From the NCBI RefSeq assembly GCF_026626335.1, contig NZ_JAPNTZ010000001.1, positions 62,001-126,000 on the forward strand: a stretch of 64,000 nt of DNA. Direction: 5' to 3'. Source of the DNA: Paractinoplanes pyxinae. Lineage in GTDB: Bacteria; Actinomycetota; Actinomycetes; Mycobacteriales; Micromonosporaceae. Below the pieces are notes generated by a model. The model searched no databases. It was not told the origin of the DNA and worked only from the letters and a program-made list of their open reading frames with translations. A program made the position numbers and the translations under genes. Each line of letters starts with the position of its first letter. Position 1 is the first letter of the stretch. Positions 53,133-61,249 of this stretch are shown piece by piece.

Positions 53133-53180
53133 CCGGGCTCGGGGCCACGGCCGGCGAAGTCGCCAGGTCGGCTTACGGCG

Positions 53181-53345
53181 TTGGCCGGTTCTGCGGAACG
53201 CCGGTGCGGCCGGTGAGCCTCGCGGGGTTCGGGTGCGGCCCGGGGGAGAAAGAAGCGTCCCGTTGGTCGGTTCTGCGGGAGCGCCGGTGCGGCCGGTGAG
53301 CTTCGCGGGGTTTCGGGTGCGGCCCGCGGGAGAAAGAAGCGTCCC
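53181..53345. repeat. 82-bp direct tandem duplication
   Basis: The unit starting TTGGCCGGTTCTGCGG at 53181-53262 is repeated with a few changes at 53263-53345 (TTGGTCGGTTCTGCGG). Both copies end in GGGAGAAAGAAGCGTCCCGT. The second copy ends exactly at the GTG start of the kinase, so the duplicated unit carries the kinase ribosome site and an extra copy of it upstream. Confidence 0.8.
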
Positions 53346-54635
53346 GTGGATCGAGGGGAACTGATCGCCGGGCGCTACCGGCTCCGGGAAGAGCTGGGGC
53401 GCGGGGGCATGTCGGTGGTCTGGCGGGCCGACGACGACGTGCTGGGCCGTGAGGTGGCGGTCAAGGTGCTGTCGGCCGTCCTGGCCGACGACCCCGATCA
53501 GCGGCGCCTCATCCGCGACGAGGCGCGGGCGGCCGCCCGGCTGCGGCACGCGAATGTCGTCGCCGTCTACGACTACGGCGACTTCGCCCACGGCGGCCGG
53601 ACACTCTCGTACGTCGTGATGGAACTGGCCGACGGGCGGACCCTGGCCCAGATGCTGAGCGGCGGCCGGCTGCCGTGGAAGGTCGCGACGCTGGTCGGCG
53701 CGCAGGTGGCGGCGGCCCTGGCCGCGGCCCACGCCGACGGCATCGTGCACCGCGACGTCAAACCGGCCAACGTCATGGTGACCAGCGGGGGAGTGAAGCT
53801 GGTCGACTTCGGCATCTCGGCCGCGGTCGGGGCGTTCGACGGCGGCGACGGCCAGCTCGTGGGCACGCCGGCCTACCTGGCCCCGGAACGCATCAAGGGC
53901 GGCCCGGTGCGCCCGGCCACCGATGTGTACGCCCTCGGCGTGCTGATGTACCTGGCGCTGGCCGGGAAGATGCCGTGGGACGCGTCCACCGTGACCGGAA
54001 TGGTCAAGGCGCACGTCTACGCCAAGCCGGCGCCGCTGCCGCTGATTCCCGGCCTTCCCCTCGTGGTGACCCGGCTGGTGTCGCGCTGCCTGGCCAAGCG
54101 GCCCGCCGACCGGCCCAGCGCCGTCGAGGTCGCCGACGTGCTCGGCGAAGTCGCGGGCCTGCCGTCCGCCGCCCTGCTGCGCAGCGTGTCCGCTCCCACC
54201 GTCACGTTGCCGCCGGTTCGCACCCGGCGTCCCGGCCGGGCGGTGCTGATCGCGGCCGGCGCGGTCACCGGACTTCTGGCCGCGGGCGGCTTCTGGTGGA
54301 CCGATGACGGCCCGGCCCGCCCGGCCCAGGCCGACGCGGTCACCGTGCCGTCCACCTCGGCGACGACCCCGGCGCAGAAGCCGAGCACGTCGAGGGTCAC
54401 TCCGCGGCGGACGGTCCGGTCGGTCGCCGTGTCGCAGCAGCGGGTGCGGGCGGTCGTCCAGCCCGCGCCGAAAGCCAAGCAGGCCGCGAAAGCCAACCAG
54501 GCCGCGAAAGCCAAGCAGGCCGCGAAACCCAAGCAGGCCGCGAAACACAAGCCGCCCAAGGCCCCCAAGCCGCCGAAGGCGGGCAAGCCGCCCAAGCACC
54601 CCAAGAAGGCGGGCCCGGAACACCGCCAGCCGTAG
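53346..54635 (+). CDS. Membrane Ser/Thr protein kinase (PknB-like) with Lys/Ala repeat tail
   Basis: 429 residues. The kinase domain (1-275) is complete: GRGGMSVVW loop, Lys40, HRDVKPAN with Asp137, DFG at 154-156 and GTPAYLAPE. One transmembrane helix follows near 298-318 (VLIAAGAVTGLLAAGGFWW). The exported tail has no PASTA repeats. Instead it holds five to six copies of a KQAAKxx unit (residues about 376-405) and then KxPPK repeats, a very basic histone-H1-like sequence that could bind wall teichoic/teichuronic polymers or other polyanions. The start is GTG at 53346. Confidence 0.9.
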   Translation: MDRGELIAGRYRLREELGRGGMSVVWRADDDVLGREVAVKVLSAVLADDPDQRRLIRDEARAAARLRHANVVAVYDYGDFAHGGRTLSYVVMELADGRTLAQMLSGGRLPWKVATLVGAQVAAALAAAHADGIVHRDVKPANVMVTSGGVKLVDFGISAAVGAFDGGDGQLVGTPAYLAPERIKGGPVRPATDVYALGVLMYLALAGKMPWDASTVTGMVKAHVYAKPAPLPLIPGLPLVVTRLVSRCLAKRPADRPSAVEVADVLGEVAGLPSAALLRSVSAPTVTLPPVRTRRPGRAVLIAAGAVTGLLAAGGFWWTDDGPARPAQADAVTVPSTSATTPAQKPSTSRVTPRRTVRSVAVSQQRVRAVVQPAPKAKQAAKANQAAKAKQAAKPKQAAKHKPPKAPKPPKAGKPPKHPKKAGPEHRQP

Positions 54636-54675
54636 GGTCGCTCAGCCAGGGACTGATCGGTGCCGGGGCCGGGGC

Positions 54676-55782
54676 TTACGGCCTGCCGGCCTGGGAACGC
54701 CAGGTCGCGACCGGGGTGAGCGGCACCAGGCCGGGCCGTTCGGCCGTCGTGCTCAGGTCGACGCGGCGGCCCTCGTCGGCCGAGCGCAGCAGGGCGGTCA
54801 TGGCGTCCAGGACGTGCAGGGCCAGAGCGCCGGTGGCCCGCGGCGACGGTGCGGCCAGCATGTCGAGCAGGCCGACGCCGCGGGCCGCGTCCACGTAGCC
54901 GGCCGACGGCGGCACGACGCGCCACTCGGTGCCGCCGAGCTCGAAGAGCCGCACCTCGCCGGCGAAGTAGTTGGGGTCGGGCACCGCGAGGCTGCCGGTC
55001 TCGCCGTGCACCTCGATCGGCGCGGCCGTGGTGCGCACCGCGTCGAAGCTGGTGGTGATGGTGGACAGGGCGCCGCTCGCGTGGTGCAGCACCCCGGTCA
55101 CGTGTGTGTCCACTTCGACCGGGACGCGCTCGCCGGCCCGCGGCCCGGTGCCGATGACGCGGGTGAGCCGCGGCCGCGAGGCCGCACCGGTGACGGCGAC
55201 GATCGGACCGAGCAGATGGACGAGCGCGGTCAGGTAGTACGGGCCCATGTCGAGCAGTGGGCCGCCGCCGGGCCGGTAGTAGAAGTCGGGGTTGTGGTGC
55301 CAGCGTTCGTGACCCGGAGTCGCCATCACCGCCACGGCGGACAGCGGCCGGCCGATCAGCCCGGCGTCGATGGTGGCCCGGGCCGTCTGCACGCCGGTGC
55401 CGAGCACGGTGTCGGGAGCGCAGCCCACCGTCACGCCGGCGTCGACGGCCCTTTCCAGCACGGTTCGAGCCGCCGGCATGTCAGCCGCCAGTGGTTTCTC
55501 GCCGTACACCTGCTTGCGGTGGGCGATGGCGTCCAGCGCCACCGACGCGTGCGCCGACGGAACCGTGAGGTTGAGAACCGTACCGAGGGAATTGTCGTCA
55601 AGGAGATCGCCGACCGGTAGCGGACGGCAGCCGGGGATGCCCTCCGCGACCGTCACGGCCCTCGCCTCGTCGAGGTCGGCCACGGCCGCCACGGCGACCG
55701 CCGGGTGGTCGCGCAGGGTCTTCAGGTAGGCGCCGGAGATCCAGCCGGCGCCTACGATGCCGATGCGGTGCGGCTCGCCCAC
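54676..55782 (-). CDS. Gfo/Idh/MocA-family oxidoreductase
   Basis: 368 residues: HRIGIVGAGWISGAYLKTL nucleotide fold, GEKPLAADM with the catalytic Lys near residue 96, and HHNPDFYYRPGGGPLLDMGPYYLTALVHLLG in the substrate domain. The GTG at 55782 has GAGAGGA 6 nt upstream and overlaps the end of the ThuA gene by 31 bp. It is the last gene of the arabinan operon and probably oxidises or epimerises a released sugar. Confidence 0.87.
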   Translation of the reverse strand: MGEPHRIGIVGAGWISGAYLKTLRDHPAVAVAAVADLDEARAVTVAEGIPGCRPLPVGDLLDDNSLGTVLNLTVPSAHASVALDAIAHRKQVYGEKPLAADMPAARTVLERAVDAGVTVGCAPDTVLGTGVQTARATIDAGLIGRPLSAVAVMATPGHERWHHNPDFYYRPGGGPLLDMGPYYLTALVHLLGPIVAVTGAASRPRLTRVIGTGPRAGERVPVEVDTHVTGVLHHASGALSTITTSFDAVRTTAAPIEVHGETGSLAVPDPNYFAGEVRLFELGGTEWRVVPPSAGYVDAARGVGLLDMLAAPSPRATGALALHVLDAMTALLRSADEGRRVDLSTTAERPGLVPLTPVATWRSQAGRP

Positions 55783-56456
55783 AGCATTCCTCTCTCGATC
55801 ACGGTCCGTACGCTCGGATGGCCCAGGACGTCGAGGCTGTGCCCCGGTGTGGTGACGACGATCCGGCCCGCACCCCATTGCCTGGTCCAGATGGCGGGTG
55901 AGGTGATCGGCCGCCGCCACGGATGCCACGGCTGGACCGGGTGGGTGGTGGTGGCCAGCACGTCGATCAGGTCGTCGTGCAGCACCCAGTACTGCTCGGT
56001 GGTCAGCTCGAAATCCTCGAGCCCGGCCGTGACCGGGTGCTCGCGGCCGAGCGGGGTGAGGTCGACCGTGTGGGGCAGAAAATTGTCGGTCTCGTCGCCG
56101 CAGCGGGCGCCCGGTTCCTTGCCGGGGTGGGTGGCGAACTGGCCGCCCACCAGCTGCAGATAGTCCGACGAGGCGCGGAACGAGTCGGCGATGCCGCCGT
56201 GCCAGCCGGTGAACCCGGTGCCGGCCGCCACCGCCGCCCGCAAGCCGTCCAGCGCCTCGCGCTCGATCTCGGACATGGTCACGCATTGCACGATCAGGTC
56301 GATCCCGGCCATGAGCCGCGCGTCGCCGTAGACCGTTGTCGATTCGCTGATCCGTACGTCGAATCCGTGGCCGGCCAGGAAGGGCAGGAACAGGTCGGTC
56401 GCCTCGACCGGCCGATGCCCTTCCCAGCCGCCACGCACCACCAGAGCGTTGGGCAT
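55752..56456 (-). CDS. ThuA-domain protein
   Basis: 234 residues with the class I glutamine-amidotransferase-like ThuA fold: ALVVRGGWEGHRPVEATDLFLPFL, GTGFTGWHGGIADSF, and YWVLHDDLIDVLATT near the end, followed by GAGRIVVTTPGHSLDVLGHP. ThuA proteins accompany Gfo/Idh dehydrogenases in sugar (for example trehalose) utilisation and act on keto-sugar intermediates. The ATG at 56456 is 20 bp after the GH127 stop. Confidence 0.87.
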   Translation of the reverse strand: MPNALVVRGGWEGHRPVEATDLFLPFLAGHGFDVRISESTTVYGDARLMAGIDLIVQCVTMSEIEREALDGLRAAVAAGTGFTGWHGGIADSFRASSDYLQLVGGQFATHPGKEPGARCGDETDNFLPHTVDLTPLGREHPVTAGLEDFELTTEQYWVLHDDLIDVLATTTHPVQPWHPWRRPITSPAIWTRQWGAGRIVVTTPGHSLDVLGHPSVRTVIERGMLWASRTASAS

Positions 56457-56476
56457 ACCCAACGCCTATCATCGAC

Positions 56477-58783
56477 TCACACGAGCCGCCAGTTGTTGTC
56501 CGCGCTGCCGTTGTCGGCGTCCTGCACCACCTGGGCGCCCCACGTGCTCGAGCCGTTGAGTATGCCCAGCAGCTTGCCGCTGTTGACGTTGCGGATCTTG
56601 TAGGTGCCGTTGCCGTTGTCGACCAGGGTCCAGCGGTGGTCGGCGGTGCCGTTGTCCGACCACTGCAGCACCCGTGCGTTGTCGGCCGTCGACATGTTCT
56701 CGACGCCCAGGACCTTGCCGCTGTTGGCGTTGCGGAACCTCACGGCGCTGCCGTCGGCGACCCGCACCCACTGATGGTCGGCGGTGCCGGTGTCGCCCCA
56801 GACCACGGCCAGGCCGCCGTCGGCCGTGGACATGTCCTGCACGCCCAGCACCAGGCCCGTACCGGCGTTGACCAGCTTGACCGTCGTGCCGGTGCCGCCG
56901 CCGGTGTTCCAGTAGACGGCGTAGTTGAAGCCGTGCGCGTCGTGGAACGGGCCCAGGTTCACCGTCGAGCCGTTGGCCGTGGCCGTGAAGGTCAGGGCCG
57001 ACGTGCTGGTACGGGTGATGGACGAGGCGGTCAGGGCCGGCGGCGCGGACAACGCCGTGCTGCCGTAGTTGCCGCACAGCACGGCCGGCCCGTACGTGAC
57101 CGCCTGGATGCTGGGGTTGTCGTTGGCGGCCTGCAGGATCACGCGCATGGGCAGCTTGACCGTGAGGGTGTCGCCGGCCGCCCAGGTCCGCGTCACGGTC
57201 GCGTAGCTGCCCGGGGTGGCGGTGACGTTCTGCGGTACGCCGTTGACGCTGATCACCGGGTTCTGGGTCCAGCCGGGGATGCGTACGCGAATGCCCCAGG
57301 AACCACTCGGCGAGCCGGACAGCGTCAGGGTGGTGGTGTCGCCGGCCGGATAGGTCGTGGACTGGGTGACGGTGATGCCGCGCTGCGACCAGGTGAGCGT
57401 CGACGGCACGAACAAGTTCACGGTCAGCGTGGTGCCGGCGTAGAAGTAGATCGAGTCCATCAGCTTCGTGTTGGTCTCGAGGCCGGTGCCCTGGCAGCAC
57501 CAGAACGAGTTGTAGTCGGTCGACCAGGTGCCGCCGCCCCAGGCCGGCCCGACCCCGCGGCGCCCGCCGGGCCGCAGCGGCGTGAAATACGTGACGCCGC
57601 CGTGGCTGTCGGCCGAATTCTGGGCCCCGACCAGATGGTTGAGCAACGCCCGCTCGTAGAAGTCGAAGTAGCCGGCGTTGTTGGGGTCGAGCGCCCACAG
57701 CTCGCGCGTCAGCTTGAGCATGTTGTGCGTGTTGCAGTGCTCGCAGGTGTCGTCGGTCAGGTAGCCGGCGATCGCGTTCGGGGCCCGGAAGTGCTCGGCC
57801 TGGCTGTTGCCGCCGATGGCGTACGTGTGGGCGCGGGTGGTGATGGTCCAGGCGTTGGTGGCGATGTCGCGGTAGCGGGTGGCGCCGGTCGCCTTGTACT
57901 CGCGGGCGGCGCCGATCCACTTGGGCACCTGAGTGTTGGCGTGCAGCCCGTTGAGCTGGTCGGCGTTGGCGGCCAGCGGGGTGAACACGGCGGCGTGGTC
58001 GAAGCGCTGCGCCGCGGTCAGCCAGCGCGCGTCGCCGGTCTGCTGGTAGATGTCGGTGAGCACCTCGTTCATGCCGCCGAACTCGGTGCCCAGCATCGCC
58101 TGCATCTGGGACGAGCTCAATCGCGCCGTACGCGTGTCGACCCACCCGGCCAGCGCCAGCAGCACAGTCCGCGCCTGCGTGTTGCCGGTCCAGCGCCACA
58201 CGTCGAGCAGGCCGGCCAGTGTCTTGTGGACGCAGTAGTACGGCACGTTGCCGTTGGACAGGGTCCGCGCCTCGAGGGCGGTGAAGTCCGATTCCGGAAA
58301 GCCCGACAGGTAGCCCGTACCGAAGCCCGCGGCCGCATTGTTGGCCTGGCACTCGGCCAGTTCGGCGACCATCTGGTTCGCCTTGTCCCGGCACGTCGTG
58401 TCACCGAGCACGGCGTAGGCCTGGGCCCAGGCCGTCAGGAAATGGCCCTGCACATGGGACCGGAACGGGAAGCTGGGCGCGTCCCAGCCCCCGTTGGCCG
58501 TGGCGCCGTTGGTGGAAAGCCGGTGGTTGGCCCGGAACACGTAGAGCAGCCGGTCGACGTCGACGAACCGCAGGTAGCTCAGGGTCCGGTTCTGGTTCTC
58601 GAGGAACCGGCCCGAGGCCAGGCGCACCTGGCCCAGCTCGAACGGGAACGCCGCCGCGCCGATGTCGGTGCGGGCCGGGGGGACGACGGCGGCGGCCGCC
58701 GGTTGCGGGTCGAGCGCGGTGACCACGGCCGCCGCGCCTCCCGCTTGCAGAAGGCGGCGGCGGCTCATAGCGGGGAACGGCAT
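56477..58783 (-). CDS. Secreted GH127 beta-L-arabinofuranosidase with ricin-type module
   Basis: 768 residues. The twin-arginine-like signal MSRRRLLQAGG is followed by an Ala-rich segment. The GH127 (DUF1680) alpha/alpha barrel keeps the zinc/thiolate set known from this family: Glu348 and Cys350 in CEHCNTHN, Cys429-Cys430 in FWCCQGTG. C-terminal beta domains are followed by a ricin-like trefoil (about 640-768) with three GLVLGV/GKVLGV/GKLLGI units. It would release L-arabinose from plant arabinan or hydroxyproline glycans. The ATG at 58783 has GAGGAG 7 nt upstream. It follows the GH43 gene by 11 bp. Confidence 0.9.
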   Translation of the reverse strand: MPFPAMSRRRLLQAGGAAAVVTALDPQPAAAAVVPPARTDIGAAAFPFELGQVRLASGRFLENQNRTLSYLRFVDVDRLLYVFRANHRLSTNGATANGGWDAPSFPFRSHVQGHFLTAWAQAYAVLGDTTCRDKANQMVAELAECQANNAAAGFGTGYLSGFPESDFTALEARTLSNGNVPYYCVHKTLAGLLDVWRWTGNTQARTVLLALAGWVDTRTARLSSSQMQAMLGTEFGGMNEVLTDIYQQTGDARWLTAAQRFDHAAVFTPLAANADQLNGLHANTQVPKWIGAAREYKATGATRYRDIATNAWTITTRAHTYAIGGNSQAEHFRAPNAIAGYLTDDTCEHCNTHNMLKLTRELWALDPNNAGYFDFYERALLNHLVGAQNSADSHGGVTYFTPLRPGGRRGVGPAWGGGTWSTDYNSFWCCQGTGLETNTKLMDSIYFYAGTTLTVNLFVPSTLTWSQRGITVTQSTTYPAGDTTTLTLSGSPSGSWGIRVRIPGWTQNPVISVNGVPQNVTATPGSYATVTRTWAAGDTLTVKLPMRVILQAANDNPSIQAVTYGPAVLCGNYGSTALSAPPALTASSITRTSTSALTFTATANGSTVNLGPFHDAHGFNYAVYWNTGGGTGTTVKLVNAGTGLVLGVQDMSTADGGLAVVWGDTGTADHQWVRVADGSAVRFRNANSGKVLGVENMSTADNARVLQWSDNGTADHRWTLVDNGNGTYKIRNVNSGKLLGILNGSSTWGAQVVQDADNGSADNNWRLV

Positions 58784-58794
58784 GGCGGAACTCC

Positions 58795-60834
58795 TCAGGG
58801 GGCGGTCATGGTGAAGCGTTTGACGGTCACGGATCCACCCAGGGCCTGGGTGGCGTAGTTGAACATCGCGAACCGGTAGCCGGGGAAGAACTGCCAGGCG
58901 TTGTTGAGCGTGAAGGCCGGGCCGAGCCGGGTGAAGGTCACCCCGTCCGTGCTGTACGAGAAGGTGGCCTGCCGTCCCGACCCGGGCCGCACGTCGGCCT
59001 GCGCCCGCAACCAGATCCGCCCGCCGGAGACGGCCGCGCTCGCCTGTTCCGAGCCGGTGCCGGTGGTGCCCCAGCTGCTGTTCATGGTCAGCCCGGTGGT
59101 CATCACGACCCGGGTCTGGCCGTTGTCGCGCCGGACCCCGACCCAGGCCGACGAGTCACGCAGCATGGCCAGCCCGGAGCGGTCGCCGTCGCGCATCGTG
59201 CTGTGGTCCAGCTCGACGGTGGCGGTCGAGGCCGGACCCTGCACGCGATGGGTCAGCGTGTTGCGGGCGTTGTAGAGGTCGTTGGTGACGGTCGCCGTCT
59301 GCAGCTGCAACCCGTTGTTGAGCGACCATCGGGAGTTGTCCGGGTTGTGGTTCCACTCCCAGCGCGGCCCCAGCGTGGAACCGCCGAACGTCTCGTCGGA
59401 CAGCATCGATTGCACGGTCCGCGAGGTGGTGATGTTCGGTTTCGGGTAGGTCGTGCCCCAAGCGCCGTTGACGGTCTGCAGCACCGGCCAGCCGTCCGAG
59501 CTCCAGCTGATCGGGGCCAGGGCCGGCACCCGTCCGCCGGGGAAGGCGTCGACGAACGACATGTAGTACCAGTCGCCGTTCTGGGTCTGCACCAGCCCGC
59601 CCTGGTGCGGCACGCCGCCGCCCGAGATGGGACCCGGCAGATTGAGCAACACCTGCTTCATCTCGTACGGGCCGAAGGGGCTGCTCGAACGCAATACGTA
59701 CTGGCCGTTGGCCGGGCGGGTCAGCCAGATGTAGTAGTAGCCGTTGCGCTTGTAGAACCGGGCGCCCTCGAGCGTGCCCACGCCGGCCGGGGTCTGGAAC
59801 ACCTGCTGGGAGCGGACCTGGCTGAGCCCGTCGGCGGAGAGCTGGGCGACGCTGATGCTGGTGTTGCCGTACGCGACGTACATCGTGTCGTTGTCGTCGA
59901 TCAGCAGCCCGGCGTCGTAGTAGCAGCCGTTGATCCGGGCCCGCTTCGTCCAGGTGCCGTCGACTGCTGAGGCGGTGTAGACGTAGGTGCGGTTGTACTC
60001 GATGCAGCCGATCCAGTAGTACGTGCTGTTGCTGCGGCGATACTGCATGGTCGAGGCGAAGACGCCCTTGACGTACGCCCGGGAGCCGTTCAGGTCGTAG
60101 GCCACGGAGTCGAAGTCGAGCCGGGGCACCGAGTGGCCCGCGTACTCCCAGTTGACCAGGTCGTACGAGCGCAGGATGGGCGCGCCGGGGGAGTAGTGCA
60201 TGGTCGACGCCGACCAGTAGTACGCGTCCCCGACCCGGATGATGTCGCCGTCGGCGAAGTCCTGCCACACCACGGGGTTGGTGAAGGTGCCCGACGGCGG
60301 GTTGGTCGTGCCGCCACCGACCCGCACGAGCTGCCACTGCTGGTTGGCGCCGCCCCAGTCGTCGTACTGCACGATGTTCGCGCCGTCGGTGGTGGCGGCG
60401 TTCTGCACCTCGACCGCCTTGCTGCTGTGCCGCGCGATCAGGCGGACGTAGCCGCCGTCGGAGTCGGCCAGGCGGAACTGCTGGTTGGCCGAGTTGTTGT
60501 CGGTCCACTGGTTGACGGCGGCGCCGTTGGCGGTGTAGGCGCCGGCCACGTCGAGCACCTTGCCGGAGTGGCGCGACTTGAGGCGGTAGAAGCCGCTCCC
60601 GGAGTCGACGAACTGCCACTGCTGCTGTTTGCCGTCGTTGCGGGCCCACTGGGTGATCCGGGCGCCGTCGGTGGTAGCCAGGTTGTAGACGTCGAGGGCC
60701 TTGCCGCTGGTCCGGTTGACCAGCACGTACCAGGCCGAGGTGTCCACCGTCGCCGCTTCGGCGCCGGGCGCACTCAGCAGCACGGCGGCGCCGGTGAGCA
60801 GGACCGCGAAGAGGGCGGTCAGTCGTAGTCGCAT
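58795..60834 (-). CDS. Secreted GH43-like enzyme with N-terminal ricin module
   Basis: 679 residues: signal peptide (cut near AEA, residue 27), a ricin-B trefoil at about 30-172 with three units (GKALDVYN, GKVLDVAG, SKAVEVQN) and QxW/QxF closures. A five-bladed propeller (about 184-480) starts FTNPVVWQDFADGDIIRVGDAYYWSAS with candidate catalytic Asp in ADGD, Asp in DAGLLIDD and Glu in GTLEGARFY. A C-terminal beta-sandwich (SDETFGGSTLGPRWEW onward) completes it. It is promoter-proximal in the four-gene operon with GH127, ThuA and Gfo/Idh and probably acts on arabinan or arabinoxylan. Confidence 0.87.
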   Translation of the reverse strand: MRLRLTALFAVLLTGAAVLLSAPGAEAATVDTSAWYVLVNRTSGKALDVYNLATTDGARITQWARNDGKQQQWQFVDSGSGFYRLKSRHSGKVLDVAGAYTANGAAVNQWTDNNSANQQFRLADSDGGYVRLIARHSSKAVEVQNAATTDGANIVQYDDWGGANQQWQLVRVGGGTTNPPSGTFTNPVVWQDFADGDIIRVGDAYYWSASTMHYSPGAPILRSYDLVNWEYAGHSVPRLDFDSVAYDLNGSRAYVKGVFASTMQYRRSNSTYYWIGCIEYNRTYVYTASAVDGTWTKRARINGCYYDAGLLIDDNDTMYVAYGNTSISVAQLSADGLSQVRSQQVFQTPAGVGTLEGARFYKRNGYYYIWLTRPANGQYVLRSSSPFGPYEMKQVLLNLPGPISGGGVPHQGGLVQTQNGDWYYMSFVDAFPGGRVPALAPISWSSDGWPVLQTVNGAWGTTYPKPNITTSRTVQSMLSDETFGGSTLGPRWEWNHNPDNSRWSLNNGLQLQTATVTNDLYNARNTLTHRVQGPASTATVELDHSTMRDGDRSGLAMLRDSSAWVGVRRDNGQTRVVMTTGLTMNSSWGTTGTGSEQASAAVSGGRIWLRAQADVRPGSGRQATFSYSTDGVTFTRLGPAFTLNNAWQFFPGYRFAMFNYATQALGGSVTVKRFTMTAP

Positions 60835-60853
60835 GAGGACTCCCGCAACGATA

Positions 60854-60867
60854 TGTGATCGTTCACA
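60854..60867. promoter_or_regulatory. LacI-type operator before the arabinan operon
   Basis: TGTGATCGTTCACA has perfect TGTGA/TCACA arms around TCGT. The spacing is that of LacI-family operators rather than CRP. Confidence 0.5.
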
Positions 60868-61170
60868 AACTGGGAAGCCTGATGTTGCCAGAATGTTGCG
60901 GCCGACTCAAGGCATCGAACTTCTCAGATATAACGACGCCTTGGAGCGTCAAGCCGTAACAGTTTTTCGCGCCCGTCTTTCGCAGTTGCCGCCAGCGAGT
61001 TCGTCGTGCCAGCTGCCTGTTAACGTTCACTGATTCGTCGCGTCGTCGGCCGGTCCAGGCGCGTCCCGGAACTCAGGACCCATATCGGCGATCAGCCAGC
61101 GGCTACGGCCATCTGCTCAACCTCGACCGGTGACAGTTCGCCGCCTGATCGTCTTATTTGTTCGGCCCGT

Positions 61171-61184
61171 TGGGATCGCTCCCA
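61171..61184. promoter_or_regulatory. CebR-like operator before AraC gene
   Basis: TGGGATCGCTCCCA matches the cellobiose-repressor box at 13 of 14 positions and overlaps the -35 region of the TAGGGT promoter at 61202. Confidence 0.6.
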
Positions 61185-61201
61185 GCACGGGCGGATCGCC
61201 C

Positions 61202-61207
61202 TAGGGT
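61202..61207 (+). promoter_or_regulatory. -10 element with a leaderless short frame
   Basis: TAGGGT ends 7 nt before an ATG at 61215 that opens a nine-residue frame, the pattern of an actinobacterial leaderless transcript. Confidence 0.4.
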
Positions 61208-61214
61208 GGTGGCC

Positions 61215-61244
61215 ATGCGGCATCGAACTCAGGGTCCCGGTTAA
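61215..61244 (+). other. Possible leaderless leader peptide (9 residues)
   Basis: ATG to TAA reads MRHRTQGPG and ends 5 bp before the AraC start at 61250. If real, its translation would carry ribosomes to the AraC start by termination-reinitiation, since AraC lacks a clear ribosome site. Confidence 0.35.
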
Positions 61245-61249
61245 CCGGC

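Larger units (their letters stand above)
60835..61201. promoter_or_regulatory. Divergent regulatory region between arabinan operon and AraC gene
   Basis: This region contains no supported ORF. Near its left end TGTGATCGTTCACA (60854-60867) is a near-palindromic LacI-type box 20 bp before the GH43 start. At 61171-61184 there is a CebR-like box before the AraC promoter. The middle is AT-richer and holds GAATGTTGCGGC, repeated before the xylanase at about 63818. Confidence 0.5.

Noticed and set aside
53181-53345. CRISPR-like repeat
   Set aside because: Only two adjacent copies of 82 bp without spacers, and no cas genes; it is a simple tandem duplication.
60854-60867. CRP binding site
   Set aside because: The TGTGA/TCACA arms are separated by 4 bp rather than 6, which fits LacI-family operators better.
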